Source of the DNA: Candidatus Bathyarchaeota archaeon
GTDB taxonomy: Archaea; Thermoproteota; Bathyarchaeia; TCS64
Length of the DNA stretch: 5,197 nucleotides
Direction of reading: 5' to 3'
Assembly (NCBI GenBank): GCA_937877765.1
Contig: CALGBN010000520.1
Span: forward strand, 1-5,197
Part shown: piece after piece, positions 1 through 5,197 of the stretch
Layout: each line of letters starts with the position of its first letter
Position numbering within the stretch: the stretch's first letter is position 1
Made by a program: the position numbers and the translations under genes
The notes under the pieces: model-generated
Told to the model about the DNA's origin: nothing
Databases searched by the model: none
What the model saw: only the letters and a program-made list of their open reading frames with translations

Positions 1-169
1 GTGCTAGTATGCTTGTGGTTTTTCCTATTCCTGCTGGTCCGACTAGTAAGAGGTGGGGCAGGTTTTTTTCTTCTACAAAGTTTTTGAATCTTGATACAAT
101 TTCCTTCTGGTTTGCTATTTCGTCTAGGCTTTGGGGTCTGTATTTTTCTGCCCACATTCCATTGCTCAT
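1..169 (-). CDS. rfcS: Replication factor C small subunit, 5' part (3' end beyond left edge)
   Basis: This is the N-terminal 56 residues of the small subunit of the archaeal clamp loader, an AAA+ ATPase. With the large subunit it opens the PCNA ring and loads it on primer-template DNA. The start reads MSNGMWAEKYRPQSLDEIAN. The WAEKYRP-x-x-LDEI motif (residues 6-17) is the RFC N-terminal signature, and NLPHLLLVGPAGIGKT (36-51) carries the Walker A P-loop with K50 and T51. The usual archaeal form is GPPGTGKT, so A46 and I48 are mild substitutions. The ATG at 169-167 was chosen because a GTGAT anti-SD match lies just upstream; the ATG at 157-155 (M5) is an alternative. Walker B, sensor and C-terminal domains lie outside the window, so an intein or truncation cannot be excluded. 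The gene follows the winged-helix gene on the same strand after 113 bp. The family call is confident, from motifs only. Confidence 0.93.
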   Translation of the reverse strand, partial: MSNGMWAEKYRPQSLDEIANQKEIVSRFKNFVEEKNLPHLLLVGPAGIGKTTSILA

Positions 170-172
170 AAT

Positions 173-177
173 ATCAC
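173..177 (-). promoter_or_regulatory. Putative ribosome binding site of rfcS
   Basis: On the minus strand GTGAT stands three bases before the ATG at 169. It matches the 3' half of the archaeal Shine-Dalgarno consensus GGAGGTGAT, for which such close spacing is expected. It favours ATG 169 over the in-frame ATG at 157. Confidence 0.45.
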
Positions 178-220
178 GTTACTCTACATACACCGAGCCC
201 AGCGTTAAAACATTATTCTA

Positions 221-257
221 ATGGGGTAAAGTACGGGGTGATGGGTAAAACTGGGTG
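221..257. repeat. Imperfect G-rich tandem repeat between the regulator gene and rfcS
   Basis: On the plus strand two copies stand head to tail. Copy 1 (221-240) begins ATGGGGTAAA and ends GGGGTG; copy 2 (241-257) begins ATGGGTAAAA and ends GGGTG. They differ by small gaps in the middle. Four G-runs of three or four (223-226, 235-238, 243-245, 253-255) are separated by loops of 8, 4 and 7 bases. The repeat lies 52 bp upstream of the rfcS start and 26 bp past the stop of the winged-helix gene. It could be a duplicated protein-binding site, a potential G-quadruplex on the template strand, or chance. No strong TATA box was seen in this gap (170-282); a weak A/T-rich candidate lies near 205-211. 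Confidence 0.5.
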
Positions 258-282
258 TTTTAATTGAAAATATGTTGGGAGA

Positions 283-567
283 TTAGTCTCTTAAACCTTC
301 GACTTCTATCAAGCCGCTTACCATACGATAATACTTCAAGACGTTTTCACCCTTACCTGTAATATCATAGTGGCGTTTTGAGCGTTTTTTACCCGGAATA
401 ACAGTCTCTTCCAGTAAGCCTTGCTCGGTGAGGTTTTCAAGAATATCTTTCAGACTCTTCCAACTGAGGTTACAGCTATACATGATCCTAGTCGGCTTTT
501 CCTCACCTGACTTTATGCATTCTAATACCTCAACGGACAACTGAAATTTGGATCTTCTAGCGCTCAA
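283..567 (-). CDS. Archaeal winged-helix DNA-binding protein (HTH_45 / ArnR1-like type)
   Basis: This small basic protein of 94 residues is probably a transcriptional regulator. Visible are an N-terminal helix (about 7-20, RSKFQLSVEVLECIKSG), a helix with the motif TRIMYSCNLSWKSL (26-39), a recognition helix (about 36-51), the wing ETVIPGKKRSKRHYDIT (about 54-70) and a C-terminal helix (about 71-90) that could dimerise. The pattern 'TRIMY...NLSW..L...L..L...GLL...Y.IT.KG...L' is typical of archaeal HTH_45 (PF14947/COG3432-like) proteins. No ligand-binding or membrane part is present. The start is TTG at 567-565: the upstream open frame to the stop at 612 has no ATG, GTG or TTG, and the first internal ATG (residue 29) would cut into the fold. 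AAGGA at 577-581 could be its ribosome binding site. Its targets are unknown; it may act on itself or on the adjacent rfcS. The fold is confident; the regulatory role is inferred. Confidence 0.85.
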   Translation of the reverse strand: MSARRSKFQLSVEVLECIKSGEEKPTRIMYSCNLSWKSLKDILENLTEQGLLEETVIPGKKRSKRHYDITGKGENVLKYYRMVSGLIEVEGLRD

Positions 568-641
568 TTCGGGCTTTCCTTGTGATATTTGATAAAAAGG
601 ATTGTTTAGTTATGTTAGCTATCCGTGATCTAAAACCCGTG

Positions 642-649
642 TATATAAT
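642..649 (-). promoter_or_regulatory. TATA box upstream of the winged-helix gene
   Basis: ATTATATA on the minus strand fits the archaeal TATA box. It would place transcription start near 620, leaving a leader of about 50 bases before the TTG at 567. A second AT-rich element, TTTTTATC at 591-598, is centred about 27 bp before the TTG and would instead give a leaderless transcript. The 107-bp gap (568-673) after the peptidase stop suggests the regulator has its own promoter. Confidence 0.5.
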
Positions 650-673
650 GGTATGATAGAATAGTGGTATTGA

Positions 674-1990
674 TTATGGGAGCGGACTCTTCCAAGCCTT
701 GTAATAGTCCTTAATCTCCTTCATCAGCTTCTCAGGAATCTCCTTCTCAAAGGGGAAAGCCGCCGCCTCTGATACATACCGGGTCATCCAAGTCTCCACA
801 AACTCACCATGCAACGCCAAAGCATCAGGACTCAGATACTCTATAACATCCTCGACGCTATGCATCATAATATCGATACCACTTTTCCGACTAAAACTAG
901 CGCTAGGAACACCAATGGCAGATAATGGCGTACCATCGCTGCTATAGACAGACTCTTTCACATCGAACACTGTTCCCTGCTCTTTACTCAACAGCTTTAT
1001 TGAGTGGGTTAACATGGGTGGACCCAGAATTGATGCTACGTTAGTGCCGATCATGGCGCCGTGGACATCAAGATTAACCGATAACTTGACCATGTCAAGC
1101 TCAGTCTTGGCGTCCTTATCCTTATCCGCCTCCTTAGCCTTCTTATCCTCCTCTTTGAGTTTCTTGGCGTACAGATTACTACCATCAAGCCCCATCTCCT
1201 CACTACCCCAAGCAATGAACCGAAGTGTGCGTTTACTGCCCTTCTCTTTAAACACCCTCGCCAACTCCATTGCGATACTGGTTCCTCCAGCATTATCACT
1301 AGCACCACGGACGTTTGGAACGGTATCATAGTGTCCGCCAACCAAAACTATCTCATCAGGATGCGTGGACCCCTTTAACTCAGCAATAATAGTCTGAGTC
1401 TTCTTCTTACCACGCTCAGCCTCAACAACAATCCGAGCCTTAGATGCTCCCTTCTTGAGCAGCTTTAACCCATCCTCGAAACTGATACGCATAGAAGGAT
1501 AGTTACCATAGTCCTTGTTTTGAGGATAGTTACCCCAGAAATGTTTGGGCAAGACACGGGGATACGCCTCAATGAAAATGAACCCCAGAGGCTTCAACTT
1601 CTTGACTAGGTCAAGGTTCTTTCTCTGTAACCGATTTGTTATGACTATTTTTCCAGTGATCTCCGGTGTAAGGTACTCTTCATCTGTGGTCTCAATGTGG
1701 ATTAACTCGCCCTCTATTCCCTCTGGTTCAGTTTTCCCTATCATGGATAACCCAGAACATGAAATAGACGCCTTGTAGGGAGCAGTAATCTCCAGTGACT
1801 GATTAGTACAGTAACCTGTCTCGATCTCAAACTCCTGAAGCGAGACATCCAAACCAAGACCCTCAAAATACCCTTTGATATACTCAGCTGCCCGTTTATC
1901 CTCCGGGCTCCCACCCGGACGAGCACCAATATCAACTGCAAGTTTCTCGATGTGTTTGAACGCTTTGCCTCCATCAAATAACGTTTTCAT
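674..1990 (-). CDS. M28-family zinc metallopeptidase (probable aminopeptidase)
   Basis: This 438-residue protein is likely a di-zinc exopeptidase releasing N-terminal residues from peptides. Its catalytic residues are all visible: H220 in GGHYDT, bridging D232 in GASDNAGG, general base E264 and ligand E265 in WGSEEMGLDGS, D308 in NLDVHG, and H377 in MMHSVED. The N-terminal helix (about 11-46, HIEKLAVDIGARPGGSPEDK) is typical of the family. Residues about 60-200 form a beta-rich insert resembling a PA domain, as in many M28 enzymes. No signal peptide or membrane segment is present, so it should be cytosolic. A Lys/Glu/Asp-rich stretch at about 276-298 interrupts the catalytic domain. The start is ATG at 1990-1988, 34 bp after the stop of the membrane ATPase gene, so co-transcription is possible. 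GAGGT abuts the ATG (1991-1995) and a weaker AGGT lies at 2002-2005, so the ribosome binding site is unclear. Substrate specificity cannot be read from the sequence. Confidence 0.93.
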   Translation of the reverse strand: MKTLFDGGKAFKHIEKLAVDIGARPGGSPEDKRAAEYIKGYFEGLGLDVSLQEFEIETGYCTNQSLEITAPYKASISCSGLSMIGKTEPEGIEGELIHIETTDEEYLTPEITGKIVITNRLQRKNLDLVKKLKPLGFIFIEAYPRVLPKHFWGNYPQNKDYGNYPSMRISFEDGLKLLKKGASKARIVVEAERGKKKTQTIIAELKGSTHPDEIVLVGGHYDTVPNVRGASDNAGGTSIAMELARVFKEKGSKRTLRFIAWGSEEMGLDGSNLYAKKLKEEDKKAKEADKDKDAKTELDMVKLSVNLDVHGAMIGTNVASILGPPMLTHSIKLLSKEQGTVFDVKESVYSSDGTPLSAIGVPSASFSRKSGIDIMMHSVEDVIEYLSPDALALHGEFVETWMTRYVSEAAAFPFEKEIPEKLMKEIKDYYKAWKSPLP

Positions 1991-2014
1991 ACCTCAAATG
2001 AACCTGAAAGAGTG

Positions 2015-2020
2015 AAAAAA
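2015..2020 (-). terminator. Possible oligo-T terminator after the membrane ATPase gene
   Basis: Six T residues on the minus strand begin five bases past the TAG stop at 2025-2027. Archaeal RNA polymerase can terminate on such T-runs without a hairpin. Six is short and no stem precedes it, so partial or no termination into the peptidase gene is equally possible. Confidence 0.3.
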
Positions 2021-2024
2021 CTTG

Positions 2025-3944
2025 CTATATGGCGGTCTTTGTGGCTCCACCGTGATGCGTAAGTCTTGGACGCACCTGAACAATCAGGACAGAGTCGGGT
2101 CCAAGATTAGATTTATCCGCCCTAATAATAGCCTGACCAGTCTCAAGATGATGCGGCGGAATAGGGGTGCCCTCAACTATCTGCTTCAAGAGGTTACTGC
2201 TGATTATGTCAGACTTGTGGAATACCTTGATGTCGCTGCCCTTGATTACCTTGGGGTCAACATCCTCTGGGAAATGGGTGTCCAGCATCAGCCATGTTCC
2301 AGCGTGACGCTTCTTCCTAATTAGATAGTTGATATAGTCTGTGAACTCCTTGCTCAAGCCTTTACGTAGATAATCATGCGCCTCGTTGATAACGAACACG
2401 AACTGCTCACGCTCTGTACGTGTATCATTAAGTAGACTGCTGATGACCAGCATCATCACGCTGAAAATATCATCAGGCTCCATCATGATCTTACGCAAGT
2501 CAAAGATATTCACGCCACCCACCATGAGATTCTTCAAGAAATCCCCGCCACTGAGATAATCCTCAAGAGTCTCAAGCCTCATACTAGCAAACCCTTTCTG
2601 ATTCGGGTTCAAGTCACTGGTATCAATATAGCGTCTAATCTTGGCGAGACCGAAATCTTCATCGTACTGGGTCTTCTTGATTATCTGGAATATCTTCTTA
2701 ACATACATGCTACCGCTTTTACGCCCAATACTCAGAACATATGGCCAGTCCTCGGCAGTCAACCTTGAAGGATTAATGGCAATAGGATACGCCTTAGTCC
2801 CATAGTCCTCCTCAAAACGTGTTCTCTCATTCTCATAGACAAAGGGATCAATGAATATCCTGAACTTGTTAGCGTCAATAACCCGTCTTGGAGAGACCTC
2901 ATACTCGTCTTTCAGAGTCTGAACCTCACTGATGTTCAAGTTTGGATCGATAATACTCCAAAACTCGGACCTAGTATCCTCCCGAGGCTTATGGAAAACA
3001 ATCACGGTAGCCGGTTTCTTCACTTGACTTATCTTTGGGATGGTCTTTGAGAGAAGCATCTCCGTGATCACCCCGATACTGTATCCTTTACCGCTTCCCT
3101 GTTTTCCACAGACAAACACGATATGAGGCTCGTTCAAGTCTACAGCCACTCTATCGATCCCGCTTTTACCGATGATACCCCACTGAACAGGCGTATCATC
3201 AACACCCAATACGATCTCAGGCTGAATCTCATTAGGTATCAACTCATCCTGTGGAACTGGATCATTGATCACAGGTGGCGTATAGACGGGTTCAGGTACC
3301 GGAATAGGTTTTGGCTCAGGCTCAACAACAGGCACAGGATCAGAAGCTGCAATGGATTTCTCTGAGTCAGGATCATAATAGATTATGTATGGCTCGTTTT
3401 CGGGTACGCCCTCAACCGTTTGAGCCTCTTGTTCAACCTTGGTCTCTTTTGGGGATAACCATGTAAGTACCGTGGTTCTGATGAGATAGATAATAAATGC
3501 AACAGGCAGAGATATCAGGCAGAAGTTTATGATCGCTTGAGCCGGCAGTAAACCCACAAAGGGGTTCCATTGAATTGGATATAATAGGTTAAGATCATTA
3601 TACAGGAAAGCATCCAAAATTACATGAAACCAGACACCCGAAACCGATGTGATAATGTATTCTTTAATAGAGTAGTCCCTAGGCGCCGTTCGGCCAATAC
3701 ATATCTCGGGCATAAACCCCCGTATAAGATACATGATACCAGCCAACACCACAGCCACAACAGACCCGACAGTCAAACTATGGAATACACCATGCAGTGA
3801 CCAGTTCGCCAACCCTAAAACCACCGCTAATGGCTCCAAATCCAGTATAATATTCGCTATTAGGAAAGTTGGAATATCCAGCAATGGGTACAGTAGGAGG
3901 GCTACCAGGAGCGCCGGCCCTACATGGTAGGGGGTTAACGGCAT
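2025..3944 (-). CDS. Membrane YdjM/DUF457-like hydrolase domain fused to a HerA/FtsK-like ATPase
   Basis: One uninterrupted 639-residue frame carries two unrelated domains. Residues 1 to about 128 match the YdjM/DUF457 membrane-bound metal-dependent hydrolase pattern: TPYHVG (H7), ILDLEP (D35, E37), HGVFHS (H51, H55) and FHVILD (H107, D111), then LYP. There are about four or five membrane helices in total, the last at about 133-157. Next come a charged segment and a proline/glutamate-rich linker (about 203-232). Residues about 246-639 are a HerA/DUF87-type P-loop ATPase: entry motif IIGKSG...VAVDLNEPH (257-273), Walker A GKQGSGKG (280-287), Walker B-like FVFVINEAH (515-523), candidate arginine residues in RKKRHAG (543-549), and DTHFPED (555-561) at the sensor position. 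Basic residues after the last helix suggest the ATPase faces the cytoplasm. HerA relatives are hexameric DNA translocases, so a membrane-anchored DNA pump is a reasonable inference; substrate and partners are unknown. The ATG at 3944 fits the TATA spacing. The domain calls are good; the role is speculative. Confidence 0.85.
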   Translation of the reverse strand: MPLTPYHVGPALLVALLLYPLLDIPTFLIANIILDLEPLAVVLGLANWSLHGVFHSLTVGSVVAVVLAGIMYLIRGFMPEICIGRTAPRDYSIKEYIITSVSGVWFHVILDAFLYNDLNLLYPIQWNPFVGLLPAQAIINFCLISLPVAFIIYLIRTTVLTWLSPKETKVEQEAQTVEGVPENEPYIIYYDPDSEKSIAASDPVPVVEPEPKPIPVPEPVYTPPVINDPVPQDELIPNEIQPEIVLGVDDTPVQWGIIGKSGIDRVAVDLNEPHIVFVCGKQGSGKGYSIGVITEMLLSKTIPKISQVKKPATVIVFHKPREDTRSEFWSIIDPNLNISEVQTLKDEYEVSPRRVIDANKFRIFIDPFVYENERTRFEEDYGTKAYPIAINPSRLTAEDWPYVLSIGRKSGSMYVKKIFQIIKKTQYDEDFGLAKIRRYIDTSDLNPNQKGFASMRLETLEDYLSGGDFLKNLMVGGVNIFDLRKIMMEPDDIFSVMMLVISSLLNDTRTEREQFVFVINEAHDYLRKGLSKEFTDYINYLIRKKRHAGTWLMLDTHFPEDVDPKVIKGSDIKVFHKSDIISSNLLKQIVEGTPIPPHHLETGQAIIRADKSNLGPDSVLIVQVRPRLTHHGGATKTAI

Positions 3945-3960
3945 CTACCCTGCTAGATGC
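3941..3960. promoter_or_regulatory. Perfect inverted repeat over the start of the membrane ATPase gene (candidate operator)
   Basis: GCATCTA (3941-3947) and TAGATGC (3954-3960) are exact reverse complements separated by CCCTGC. The palindrome lies just downstream of the TATA box, spans the predicted transcription start and contains the ATG (3944-3942) in one arm. A dimeric repressor bound here would block initiation. Alternatively, if the mRNA begins upstream of 3960, the stem would hide the start codon. The repeat is seen directly; the function is inferred. Confidence 0.5.
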
Positions 3961-3966
3961 GTCACC

Positions 3967-3976
3967 ATATAATAAA
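3967..3976 (-). promoter_or_regulatory. TATA box of the membrane ATPase gene, leaderless spacing
   Basis: TTTATTATAT on the minus strand is preceded by purine-rich GAGA (3977-3980), a plausible BRE. Its centre is about 27 bp from the ATG at 3944, the standard archaeal TATA-to-start distance, so the mRNA is probably leaderless or nearly so. It sits in the 54-bp gap after the CoA-transferase stop, implying the fusion gene has its own promoter. Confidence 0.6.
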
Positions 3977-3998
3977 TCTCATGAATATGAAAACGGAG

Positions 3999-5197
3999 TT
4001 AGATTACTCCTTTCTCCCTGAGAGCCTTGATCTCAGCGCCAGAATATCCTAACTCTGATAAAACCATGTCAGTATGCTCGCTCAGCTCGGGAGGGGGAGT
4101 AGTTAGCTTGGTCTTTGATGTTGCTAGCTTGAATGGTGTGCCTATTTGTTTGATCTTGCCCGCGGATGGGTGATCCATCTCCACAACCATGTCTCTGTGC
4201 TGCACCTGTGGGTCACTGAACACCTCATCAAGGGTATAAACCGGGGCACATGGGAATCCTTTCTCCCGTAGTTTCTCTAGCCAATAGTCTCGTGGCTTCT
4301 CCATGAGGGCATTCTCCAGTATGGGAATGAGTATTTTCCTATGGGCTACTCGGTCATCGTTAGTAAGGTAATCAGGGTCAACTACAAGATCGGGTTTACC
4401 GATGGTCTCACAGAGCATTTTGTAGAGTCGGTCATTGCCTGCTGCAATCAGGATATACTTGTCGTCACCAGTCTTGAAGCTTTGATAAGGCACTATACTA
4501 GGATGCGCTGCACCCATGCGTTCAGGCACATTACCAGTCGCGAAATAATTCCCAGCCATATACGTCATCCAAGTAACCCCCGCATCAAGCATGGAGAGAT
4601 CAATATACTGTCCTACACCTGTCTGGTCACGCACATGTAATGCAGCAAGTATACTGATAACAGCGTGAAGCCCAGCGTTAATATCCTCCACAGCCACCCC
4701 CACACGCATGGGAGAACCACCCTTTTCTCCAGTGATCCCCATCAATCCACTCATTCCTTGAATAATCAAGTCGTACCCCGGCCACATGGCATATGGTCCG
4801 GTCTGGCCAAAACTGGAAATACTGCAGTAGATTATCTTAGGGTTGATCTTCTTCAGCGTCTCATAGTCTACGCCGAGGCGTTTAGTGACCCCGGGTCTGA
4901 AGTTCTCCACCACTATATCGCATTTCTCTGCGAGCTTATGAGCTATCTCAACAGCTTCGGGTTCTTTCATGTTTAGGGTGATGCTCTTCTTGCCACGATT
5001 CAGACTCAAAAAGTAGCTACTTACATCGTTGATGAATGGAGGATAGGCTCTTGTATCGTCGCCTCTTCCGGGCATCTCTACCTTGATAACCTCTGCGCCT
5101 AGGTCGCTGAGGTTCATTGAGCAGAAAGGCCCAGCCAGTACGCGGGATAAATCTAATACTCTTAACCCCTTTAAAGGAGGCTCGTTTGGATTAAATG
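3999..5197 (-). CDS. Family III CoA-transferase (CaiB/BaiF type), 5' end beyond right edge
   Basis: Enzymes of this family move CoA between carboxylic acids via an aspartyl-CoA intermediate; some relatives are acyl-CoA racemases. The frame is open to the window edge: codons above the Met at 5117 encode PPLKGLRVLDLSRVLAGPFC, the conserved family N-terminus, so the start lies off-window and about 398 residues are visible, near full length. Numbering from the 5117 Met, motifs are DLGAEVIKVE (5-14), NRGKKSITLN (40-49), ENFRPGV (71-77), SSFGQTGPY (101-109), a glycine-rich GMSGLMGITGEKGG (121-134) and the expected catalytic D173 in GQYIDLSMLDAG (codon 4601-4599). The C-terminal region GFPCAPVYTLDEVFSDPQ (287-304) is also typical. 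The protein is cytosolic. The acyl substrate cannot be deduced; fatty, dicarboxylic or aromatic acid metabolism are all possible, and no pathway partner is in the window. TAA is at 4001-3999, with only a weak TTTT (3990-3993) after it. Confidence 0.94.
   Translation of the reverse strand, partial: FNPNEPPLKGLRVLDLSRVLAGPFCSMNLSDLGAEVIKVEMPGRGDDTRAYPPFINDVSSYFLSLNRGKKSITLNMKEPEAVEIAHKLAEKCDIVVENFRPGVTKRLGVDYETLKKINPKIIYCSISSFGQTGPYAMWPGYDLIIQGMSGLMGITGEKGGSPMRVGVAVEDINAGLHAVISILAALHVRDQTGVGQYIDLSMLDAGVTWMTYMAGNYFATGNVPERMGAAHPSIVPYQSFKTGDDKYILIAAGNDRLYKMLCETIGKPDLVVDPDYLTNDDRVAHRKILIPILENALMEKPRDYWLEKLREKGFPCAPVYTLDEVFSDPQVQHRDMVVEMDHPSAGKIKQIGTPFKLATSKTKLTTPPPELSEHTDMVLSELGYSGAEIKALREKGVI

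Noticed and set aside
9..221. Plus-strand open frame of 70 codons
   Set aside because: It lies antisense to the RFC small subunit, whose WAEKYRP and P-loop motifs are unmistakable on the minus strand; the plus frame resembles no protein I know.
1051..1341. Alternative minus-strand frame inside the peptidase gene
   Set aside because: It overlaps the M28 catalytic core in another frame; the Arg-rich translation reflects the Lys/Glu/Asp-rich codons of the true frame.
1441..1447. TAGATGC, same as one arm of the palindrome at 3941-3960
   Set aside because: It is a single half-site inside the peptidase coding region with no partner arm, and is expected by chance.
2022..2324. Plus-strand open frame of 100 codons
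   Set aside because: It is antisense to the C-terminal ATPase domain, has no family-like motif and no promoter, and is best explained as a shadow frame.
3123..3365. Plus-strand open frame of 80 codons, rich in Arg and Asn
   Set aside because: It is the complement of the proline-rich linker and ATPase entry region; its composition is a by-product of that strand.
2025..3944. Possibility that the two-domain protein is two genes joined by a frameshift error
   Set aside because: The frame is continuous through a low-complexity but in-frame linker, with no stop, internal start signal or TATA box evident between the domains. It remains listed as a refutation route.
4341..4976. Two plus-strand open frames (4341-4640 and 4665-4976)
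   Set aside because: Both are antisense to the conserved CoA-transferase and show no recognisable motifs or start signals.
5173..5180. AAAGGAGG on the plus strand near the right edge, resembling a ribosome binding site
   Set aside because: It is the complement of Pro-Pro-Leu codons in the CoA-transferase N-terminus, and the CATTTAA-type sequence around it starts no supported plus-strand gene within the window.

Overview
The window reads as chromosomal DNA from an archaeon. The evidence is a replication factor C small subunit, an archaeal-type winged-helix regulator, TATA-box promoters in place of bacterial -35/-10 pairs, and a possible leaderless start. The phylum cannot be fixed from this sequence; a mesophilic or moderately thermophilic TACK-type or related archaeon (Bathyarchaeia, for example) is a guess. 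All five genes lie on the minus strand and fill the window densely. No RNA gene, insertion sequence, CRISPR array or other mobile element was seen.

In transcription order (right to left): (1) 5197-3999, a family III (CaiB/BaiF) CoA-transferase whose start codon is off the right edge; (2) 3944-2025, a 639-residue protein joining an N-terminal YdjM/DUF457-type membrane metal-hydrolase domain to a C-terminal HerA/FtsK-like P-loop ATPase through a proline-rich linker; (3) 1990-674, an intracellular M28 zinc peptidase with all metal ligands present; (4) 567-283, a 94-residue winged-helix DNA-binding protein of the archaeal HTH_45/ArnR1-like type; (5) 169-1, the first 56 residues of the replication factor C small subunit, running off the left edge.

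The gaps are short (35-113 bp) and some look regulatory. The gap before the fusion gene has a good TATA box about 27 bp from the ATG, plus a perfect 7-bp inverted repeat over the predicted transcription start and start codon. The gap before the winged-helix gene has one or two TATA boxes. The gap before the RFC gene has an imperfect G-rich tandem repeat.

The genes do not form an obvious single pathway. CoA-ester metabolism, peptide turnover and clamp loading are housekeeping-like. The fusion gene is the unusual element: it would tether a DNA-pump-like ATPase to the membrane alongside a putative metal-dependent hydrolase. The peptidase gene follows it by 34 bp and may be co-transcribed. Any functional link between the two is inference.
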